Part shown: positions 58,725-64,000 of the stretch, one piece after another
Layout of the letters: each line of letters begins with the position of its first letter
Position numbering within the stretch: the stretch's first letter is position 1
NCBI RefSeq assembly: GCF_034424545.1
Contig: NZ_CP139971.1
Coordinates: forward strand, 1,860,001 to 1,924,000
DNA: 64,000 nucleotides
From: Trinickia caryophylli
Lineage (GTDB): Bacteria; Pseudomonadota; Gammaproteobacteria; Burkholderiales; Burkholderiaceae
Direction: 5' to 3'
The notes under the pieces: generated by a model
Database searches by the model: none
Told to the model about the DNA's origin: nothing
Seen by the model: the letters and a program-made list of their open reading frames with translations, nothing else
Made by a program: the position numbers and the translations under genes

Positions 58725-59444
58725 ATGCTCCCCTTAAACGAAATATCGCGAAACCTGGAGGCGATCAGGAACGTCTACGCACTCCACGATCATCCGTTTG
58801 CCAAAAAATTCGAGTTGGGAGAGTTCTCTCCCGACGAGGTACGGTGTTTCACGATGCGGATTATGCCCGCATCGAATCGATTCGACACATCGTTTTTGCG
58901 AATGGTGTCGATGATTCCTGACTACCGCGACCGGATCGTGCTATTGCGCAACAGTTTCACCGAGCACGGCGATCTCGATCCGGATAAAGCCCACGTCAAT
59001 GTCTTGGCGCGGTTCCTCCATGCGATCGACTGCCCCGAAGTTTCCATCCACGTCGAGGATTTCAGCTGCACGATCGGCGAGCTGTCCGTCAAACGGTTTA
59101 CTGTCGAGCTCGATGAGCCTGTCGTCGGCCCTTTGGCGCGGTTCCTTGCGTTCGAGACCGTCACGCCGCTGCTTTTCGCACGGTACTATCGCGGGTTGCC
59201 GAAGATCTTCCCGAAGCTCTCTGCGCGCGATATGGAGTACTTTCTCCTGCATATCGATGCCGATCCGACGCACGAGATCGAGCTTTTGGATGTCATCGGC
59301 CACCACGTTCACGGACCGGATGACCTGGTCGTGCTGACCAACAACTACGAGCTCATGCTCAGTCGCTTGAAGGGATTTCTGGACTACGAGCACGTGCATC
59401 TTCCGAAGATGGCCTCCCAGTATCTCGCTCGTTATAGGGGGTAG
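58725..59444 (+). CDS. haem-oxygenase-like diiron oxidase (HDO/TenA-like)
   Basis: A 239-residue helical protein of the iron-containing redox enzyme type. The ligand pattern is NSFTEHGDLDPDKAHVNVLA near 80 (Glu and His), FLAFETVTPLLFARYYRGLP near 143 (Glu) and YFLLHIDADPTHEIELLDVI near 178 (His, Asp, His). This is the HDO signature shared with SznF, BesC and CADD, which do N-oxygenation, C-C cleavage or aromatic amine formation. GGAGG precedes ATG 58725. It is the last gene of the set. Confidence 0.78.
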   Translation: MLPLNEISRNLEAIRNVYALHDHPFAKKFELGEFSPDEVRCFTMRIMPASNRFDTSFLRMVSMIPDYRDRIVLLRNSFTEHGDLDPDKAHVNVLARFLHAIDCPEVSIHVEDFSCTIGELSVKRFTVELDEPVVGPLARFLAFETVTPLLFARYYRGLPKIFPKLSARDMEYFLLHIDADPTHEIELLDVIGHHVHGPDDLVVLTNNYELMLSRLKGFLDYEHVHLPKMASQYLARYRG

Positions 59445-60115
59445 TCAGAATTCGGAAAAATCCCACGCCAAGGCGGATCATCTCCTTGGCGTGCGACCTC
59501 CCGGCAATCGGCTCGCTTACCGGATCCGTCGACCAGCCGATGCAGCCGCGGTACATCGGTCGCGCCCGGTTCGCGCGTAATCGCAAAGAGCAGTGCATCG
59601 GCGGCGAGCAGACCCTGATTCGGCCTCGGCTCCCAGTTCGTGAGCCGGCCTTCGAATGCGAAGCCGAGCCTCGTCAGCGTGCTGGCGGCCGCTCCCTCGG
59701 GCGCACAATAAGCATGGATGCGGCACAAGGCTGGTTGCGCCAGCAACCAGCGTATGAGCTTGAGCAGTGCCGCAAGGCTCGCACGCCGGCGCCGGTGCGC
59801 TTCGAGCCGGCTGATGATGACGCCGATCTCCGCGCGCGGTGGCTCGGGCCGCAGCGAGATCGCGGCGAGCAGTGTGCTTCCCGCCGCGTCCTCCAGTGCC
59901 CATGTGTAGCGGTATCCGTTGCGCCACTCGGCCTCGCATTGCGCAATGAACGCCCGCGTTTCGGCTACGTTCGCGTGGGTACGCATCGGCAACCATGCGG
60001 TCGCCTCGGCGTCGCCGAGCAAGACCGTGAAGAGCGTTTGCGCGTCACCCTCGCGAAACGGCCGCAGCCGCACCGCGTTCGTCTCGATCACGCGCGGCAC
60101 CTCCAGGCGGTTCAT
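59432..60115 (-). CDS. GNAT-family N-acetyltransferase (RimJ/RimL-like)
   Basis: A 227-residue acetyltransferase: NRLEVPRVIETNAVRLRPFR, EGDAQTLFTVLLGDAEATAW, then IHAYCAPEGAAASTLTRLGF near 138 and FEGRLTNWEPRPNQG. The start may be GTG 60151. The last ~35 residues run through a hairpin and past a T-run into the end of the convergent gene, so the tail looks non-native. It is not evidently part of the pathway next door. Confidence 0.85.
   Translation of the reverse strand: MNRLEVPRVIETNAVRLRPFREGDAQTLFTVLLGDAEATAWLPMRTHANVAETRAFIAQCEAEWRNGYRYTWALEDAAGSTLLAAISLRPEPPRAEIGVIISRLEAHRRRRASLAALLKLIRWLLAQPALCRIHAYCAPEGAAASTLTRLGFAFEGRLTNWEPRPNQGLLAADALLFAITREPGATDVPRLHRLVDGSGKRADCREVARQGDDPPWRGIFPNSDYPL
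59455..59493 (-). terminator. hairpin with T-run on the minus strand
   Basis: CACGCCAAGG at 59464-59473 and CCTTGGCGTG at 59484-59493 form a perfect 10-bp stem; on the minus strand TTTTT follows at 59456-59460. It lies inside the apparent 3' end of the acetyltransferase gene. On the plus strand it follows the diiron gene by 20 bases but has no T-run. Confidence 0.6.
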
Positions 60116-60154
60116 GTCGGCGCCCCGATCGCCATTCGCTCGCAGGCGCACGCT

Positions 60155-61585
60155 TCAGCGCGCGAGTGTTTGCGAGGGCGCTTCGTTGAAGCGCTGCCGG
60201 TAGCCGTTGAGCAGTGTCGAGCGGTGCTGAACGCCCCAGCGGTTCGCAATGCGCAGCACGCTCGACGTATGCGTTTCATCCTCCATGAGATCGTTGCGGA
60301 TGTGCTCCATGCGGCGGTTGCGGATCAACTGGCTCGGCGTATAGCCGAGGTTCGCCTTGAACGCGGCCTGCAATGCGCGCTCGGTCACACCGATATGGCT
60401 GGCTACCTCGCGCACCGACAGGTCCGGCCGCTCGAGATGCTCGACGAGGTAGCGATAGGCGCGCCGGTATTTTCCGGGTAGCCGAGCGCTGATGTCGTCG
60501 GTGGCGGGCTGCGTGCGCTCGGCGGCAACGGTGGGCACCGTGGCGCTGTCTGCGCGCACATGGCGCAGCGACTGCAACGCATAGCGCGCGTAGAGCTGCG
60601 CGTAATCCTGCAGGCGTCCTTGCTGCTGGCGCAGTTTCGATTGGCAGTAAAGCAGCTCGTTGTACCAGTGTGCGTGCTGGCTGCCCTGGAGCGGCCGTTC
60701 GCCGAAGACATGCAACATCGTTTCGGCGACGTGCGTCAGGCGTCCCGCGAGCGCGGCCAGCGCTACTTCGATGCGTTGCTCGCGGTGGTATTCCGCAAGC
60801 CCGGCGCCCTGGCTCCAGCGCAGGTGTGTCTCGATCTGGGTGAGCGCGGATTCGCCACCGCGCGCGAGCGCCTGGAGGTGGCTCAGATAGTCGGAGTGGC
60901 GCGACAGCACGCCAATTGGAGGCATTTCTTCCGGCTGCTGCGCGGGAAACACCTCTTCGAATGCCTTGGAGCGCGCTTCGAGCGTTGCCGAATGCCAATA
61001 GATGTGGTCCGCCAACTGTGAGCACGAACGCAACTGGTATTGATCGACGACGTCGCGAATCAGCACGTGCGCGACGCACGCCCAGCGCGCGTCTTGCGCT
61101 TGCGCCACACGTTCGCGCAGCGCGCCGAGCAATGCGTGCACGCCGTCGAGCCGGCCGAGGCGGAACAGCACGAGTACGGAGCCCACGAGGCTTTCGAGCC
61201 GCTGCCCCTCGCTTGCATCCTCGTCTTCGACTACGCGCTGAAAGCACTTGAGAGCGGTCCCAAGATGGTTCTGAAACAGTGCCTGCCACCCGGCATTGCG
61301 CGACAGCGCCGCGCGGGTCGTCCGATGTTCGCCGCGGATGGCCTTCTGCGCACGCCGGTAGGCATCTTCCGCTTCCTCGTATTGCCCGAGCACGAGCAGT
61401 ACATCGGCATAGGTCTGCAGGCTCGCGTAGTCCGGCGCGATGCCGGGTTGGGCCGGTTCGGCGCGCGCGGCGGCGGCGGCCGATGCATCGCGGAACTGGC
61501 CGTTGAGCATCATGGTGAACAGCGATGATTCGGGGCGGACCGAGGCAAGGGTCGAAGCCACGGCGAAATAGATCGATGAGGACAT
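60155..61585 (-). CDS. hrpB: AraC-family type III secretion regulator HrpB
   Basis: A 476-residue protein, matching the 477 residues of Ralstonia HrpB. The N-terminal two thirds are helical, TPR-like (DVLLVLGQYEEAEDAYRRAQ near 88). The last ~110 residues are an AraC-type double HTH: LSVREVASHIGVTERALQAA and IANRWGVQHRSTLLNGYRQR. HrpB activates hrp type III secretion and effector genes through hrpII boxes; one such box is at 63840. SD GGAGCG precedes ATG 61585. Confidence 0.85.
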   Translation of the reverse strand: MSSSIYFAVASTLASVRPESSLFTMMLNGQFRDASAAAAARAEPAQPGIAPDYASLQTYADVLLVLGQYEEAEDAYRRAQKAIRGEHRTTRAALSRNAGWQALFQNHLGTALKCFQRVVEDEDASEGQRLESLVGSVLVLFRLGRLDGVHALLGALRERVAQAQDARWACVAHVLIRDVVDQYQLRSCSQLADHIYWHSATLEARSKAFEEVFPAQQPEEMPPIGVLSRHSDYLSHLQALARGGESALTQIETHLRWSQGAGLAEYHREQRIEVALAALAGRLTHVAETMLHVFGERPLQGSQHAHWYNELLYCQSKLRQQQGRLQDYAQLYARYALQSLRHVRADSATVPTVAAERTQPATDDISARLPGKYRRAYRYLVEHLERPDLSVREVASHIGVTERALQAAFKANLGYTPSQLIRNRRMEHIRNDLMEDETHTSSVLRIANRWGVQHRSTLLNGYRQRFNEAPSQTLAR

Positions 61586-61716
61586 GAGGCGCTCCGGTGA
61601 ATGAGGACATGAACGTGTTGTTGAACGCATGGTGGCACTCGGGAATTGCGCCGGCCGGCGTTTGTGACGTTCTGTTACTTTCGGGTCCTCGCGCCCGTTT
61701 TCTCGATGGATGCCGC

Positions 61717-62910
61717 TCAGCGCCGGGTGTCGTCGCGCACCCGGAGCGAGCGGTAGCCGCGGAAAGCGCCCTCCTGCAAACGCGGATTCGTACCCGGATC
61801 GAGCACGAGGCCGGGCATGCGCGTGAGCAGCGTTTCGAATACGACGGCCAGCTCCATGCGCGCGAGTGCGGCGCCGATGCAGCCGTGCGAGCCTGCGCCG
61901 AATACGAGGCCGCCAGGCGGGCGATCGACACGCACGTCGGTCGGATCGCAAAACGCAGTCGGGTCGCGATTCGCCGCCGCGGCGACTACGGCGACGGCCT
62001 CGCCCTTCGCCACGCGGAGCCCATCGAATTCGACGTCGGCGCGTGCGAAGCGAATCATCACGTGCACAGCCGGCTCGATGCGCATCAATTCGCGGATCGC
62101 AAGCGGGGCCCCCTGCGGCTCGCGCACGAGTCCATGCCAAAGGTCCCGCCGTGCGAGCGCCTGCGCGAGCGTATTGCCGATCGACAGCATCGTCGTGCCG
62201 TAGCCCGCAATGAACATCAGCAGCACGTTCGCCAGCAACTGGCGTCGTGTGAGTGCGGCATCGGCGGCCGTGCCGACGTGCAGCAGGGCGCGTACGCCGT
62301 CGAGATGCGGCTCGAGCTCTTCCATGAAGCGCACTGTCTGCGCGACGGCCTTCGCACGTTCGGCCGGCGTAAGCGGCGCCGCGCTGATCAGCCGGACTGC
62401 GGCCATCGACTGCGCCTGCAAGCGGGGTGCGTGTGCGGGATCGATGCCGAGCAGACGGCAAGCCGTGAGGGCGGGCAAGCGCTTCGCGATGTGCTCGACG
62501 ATATCGAAGCATCGCGTATCGGGAATCTGCGCAAGCAGATCGTCTAGATCGGCTTCGATGCAGGCACGCAGCGCCGCGAGGCGCGGCTTCGCAAAGAGCG
62601 GCGCGAACGTCTTGCGCATGCGCTCGTGCATCGCGTCGCCGGAAAAAAGCATCGTGTCGAGCAAGCCCGCCTCGTCGCTCATCAGGCCCTGCTCGAACAG
62701 CGGGGAGCGCGTCGTCAGGTCCGGATGATCGAGCACGGCGCAGGCCAGCCGGAACCGGCCGACCATCCACGCCCCACCGATATCCCGGTACGCCCCGGCG
62801 CCGGCCGACATCTCGCCGTAAAACGCGTCGCGATCGTCGGCCGGATCAGTAAGCAGTTCGAAGAGCGTCTTGCGTGCAACGACATGAGTGCATGGCGGTG
62901 TCATGATCAC
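61717..62910 (-). CDS. cytochrome P450
   Basis: A 397-residue soluble P450. The haem-binding loop FGAGSHGCIGAALARMEL is near 336-353 with the ligand Cys, and ELMR in the K helix near 270 is the ExxR motif. The I-helix reads FIAGYGTTML, where the usual acid before TT is Gly. That alters the proton path and is seen in unusual P450s. Start GTG 62910 has GAGGAG 6 bases upstream (ATG 62904 is possible). It lies 10 bp after the proline-rich gene, so the hrpII box should drive it too. Confidence 0.9.
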   Translation of the reverse strand: MIMTPPCTHVVARKTLFELLTDPADDRDAFYGEMSAGAGAYRDIGGAWMVGRFRLACAVLDHPDLTTRSPLFEQGLMSDEAGLLDTMLFSGDAMHERMRKTFAPLFAKPRLAALRACIEADLDDLLAQIPDTRCFDIVEHIAKRLPALTACRLLGIDPAHAPRLQAQSMAAVRLISAAPLTPAERAKAVAQTVRFMEELEPHLDGVRALLHVGTAADAALTRRQLLANVLLMFIAGYGTTMLSIGNTLAQALARRDLWHGLVREPQGAPLAIRELMRIEPAVHVMIRFARADVEFDGLRVAKGEAVAVVAAAANRDPTAFCDPTDVRVDRPPGGLVFGAGSHGCIGAALARMELAVVFETLLTRMPGLVLDPGTNPRLQEGAFRGYRSLRVRDDTRR

Positions 62911-62920
62911 ATCGTGCTCC

Positions 62921-63742
62921 TCAACGGCGTGTCAGCGAGACCATGGATTCGCCCCATTTCTGGAAGATCTGCGCAATCGACTGGACGACGTTGATGAATG
63001 TCTCCGCGATCATTGCCGCGATGCCGAATCCGCCTTGCATCATGTTTTGCCAGGGCCTGAACTGCGATGTCCACGGATTATTGGCCGGGTTCATGCCGGG
63101 CGGGCGAGGCCGGCCCGTACCGGTCATGCCCGGGATGCCCGGTGTCGGATCGGGCTGGAACTGCGAATCGTGCCAGCCGGAGTGCGATGACTCGGACACG
63201 GGCGGCTCGGTGAACACCGGCGAACTCGTGCGCGAGTGCCAGTCCCCCCAGTCCCCATCATGCGACGATGGGATGGGGCGGGGCGAGAAGCGGGTTTGCC
63301 GTCCGCTCACGCCAGGCATGGCGTCACCGTCGAGCAACGGGATATAGCCGTCGCCGTTATCCGACATGGGCCGGGGCGGGTGCACGGGGGTGGGCGCGTG
63401 CAGTGGCAGCGCGTGCGAGGGGGCGGGCTGAACATGCGGGCGTCCGGGCGGCGGCGAGACCGAGCGCAACGTCGACACAGGAGAAATCACGCGGGGCATT
63501 GGCTGCTCGCGCTGACTCGCGACCCAGGCGTGTGTGGCGCTTGTCGACGGTTCCTGATTGCCTCCGTTCTGCCTTGACCAGCGCGATTGCATGGGGGATC
63601 TCGGTCTCAAGTCGGCGAATTGCCGACTGTCCATCCGCGACGACTCGAGGGGCGGCGGCTCGGCCCGATTGGCGCCGCCATGCGAATCCGAGCCGTGCTC
63701 CGATTCTACGTAGGCTCTTACGTCGTGTTCTTCCGTTCTCAT
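62921..63742 (-). CDS. proline-rich HrpB-regulated protein, effector candidate
   Basis: A 273-residue protein of low complexity. Residues 1-215 are rich in Pro, Ser, His and Arg (PPPGRPHVQPAPSHALPLHA near 112) with no signal peptide. The C-terminus has a hydrophobic or amphipathic helix, GFGIAAMIAETFINVVQSIA near 240. No family was recognised. The composition, the hrpII box upstream and linkage to hrpB fit a type III secreted protein. GGAGAA precedes ATG 63742. Confidence 0.65.
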   Translation of the reverse strand: MRTEEHDVRAYVESEHGSDSHGGANRAEPPPLESSRMDSRQFADLRPRSPMQSRWSRQNGGNQEPSTSATHAWVASQREQPMPRVISPVSTLRSVSPPPGRPHVQPAPSHALPLHAPTPVHPPRPMSDNGDGYIPLLDGDAMPGVSGRQTRFSPRPIPSSHDGDWGDWHSRTSSPVFTEPPVSESSHSGWHDSQFQPDPTPGIPGMTGTGRPRPPGMNPANNPWTSQFRPWQNMMQGGFGIAAMIAETFINVVQSIAQIFQKWGESMVSLTRR

Positions 63743-63803
63743 CGGGATGTTCTCCAGAAGGGGCGAGCAGTCGGCCAGTTGGCGCCAGCCCAAAGATGCA
63801 CCT

Positions 63804-63864
63804 TTTATATCGGGCCGCGCGCGCCGTGCCCCGGCGAGTGCGAAGCAGCCTGCGACGATGCGAA
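63804..63864 (-). promoter_or_regulatory. hrpII (PIP) box with -10-like element
   Basis: On the minus strand TTCGC-N15-TTCGC (63864 to 63840) is a perfect plant-inducible-promoter box. A TATAAA element at 63809-63804 lies 31 bases downstream, the spacing known for HrpB-controlled promoters. It precedes the proline-rich gene by about 60 bases. Confidence 0.8.
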
Positions 63865-64000
63865 GTGCGTACGCCGGGCGCCGACGCGCGCCGCTGCCGT
63901 ACCGAAGGGGGCGGCGCCAATCCGAAGCGCCGCGCTCACTACCGCGTTTCGGGACTCGACGCGCCGCTGACACGCCGCTAACTTTCGCTTCGACGCGGAA
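63865..64000. other. right edge without a gene
   Basis: 136 GC-rich bases upstream of the hrpII box. No start of another gene or RNA is seen. Confidence 0.4.

Overview
The window is GC-rich beta-proteobacterial DNA that reads as Burkholderia or a close relative. Evidence: a dnaG-rpoD pair followed by a tRNA-Ile(CAU) gene, an NifA of the oxygen-sensitive rhizobial/beta-proteobacterial type, fixABCX, an Isc-type Fe-S operon, and an HrpB-type regulator with an hrpII-box target. Assignments rest on reading motifs by eye; no database search was possible.

Layout. (1) 1-4176: 3' part of dnaG, rpoD with its promoter and terminator, and tRNA-Ile2. (2) 4180-6017: a decayed strip with an AraC remnant, a Tlde1-like effector/immunity pair and a fragment of an outer-membrane efflux lipoprotein. 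(3) 6132-14768, minus strand: a nif-linked operon nifV-cysE-nifW-fixABCX-ferredoxin-small helical protein, ending in a second RpoD-like sigma factor; it has a -24/-12 promoter and a perfect NifA site. (4) 14940-19663, minus: iscS-iscU-erpA-iscA-hscA-fdx, also behind a -24/-12 promoter. (5) 19958-32812, plus: nifA, then nifB-fdxN-iscA-(frameshifted small protein)-LRV-nifZ-nifZ-unknown-nifS-nifT-unknown-DegT-like-SIR2-like-ferredoxin-amine oxidase-unknown. (6) 32865-37764, minus: globin, unknown, ankyrin, SagB-like, rhodanese/ankyrin, nifO and FmdB-like genes, divergent from nifH. (7) 38165-48795, plus: nifHDK, three unknown genes, nifENX, a NifX-associated protein, a small CCE_0567-type protein, fdxB and nifQ. 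(8) 48859-53749: a second globin, a luciferase-like monooxygenase and modBAC-modE, with two candidate ModE operators. (9) 53778-54196: an intact NifA-type promoter in front of a cysM gene reduced to fragments. (10) 54197-59444: a lower-GC spacer and a five-gene set (ferritin-like protein, cyclase-homology protein, divergent chorismate-binding enzyme, SGNH-like protein, haem-oxygenase-like diiron protein) that looks like an undescribed small-molecule pathway. (11) 59432-64000, minus: a GNAT acetyltransferase, hrpB, a P450 and a proline-rich protein behind a perfect hrpII (PIP) box.

How it works together. NifA with sigma-54 would switch on nifHDK, nifENX, nifB, nifV, the Isc-type operon and probably modBAC. 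Homocitrate comes from NifV, Fe-S precursors from the Isc proteins and NifS, electrons from FixABCX and several ferredoxins, and molybdenum from ModABC and NifQ. ModE probably adds molybdate control at two promoters. Globins and thiol-related proteins may protect or tune nitrogenase; that is inference. The decayed genes on both sides (araC, efflux lipoprotein, cysM) suggest the nif block was assembled or moved by recombination. No integrase, insertion sequence or CRISPR array was seen.
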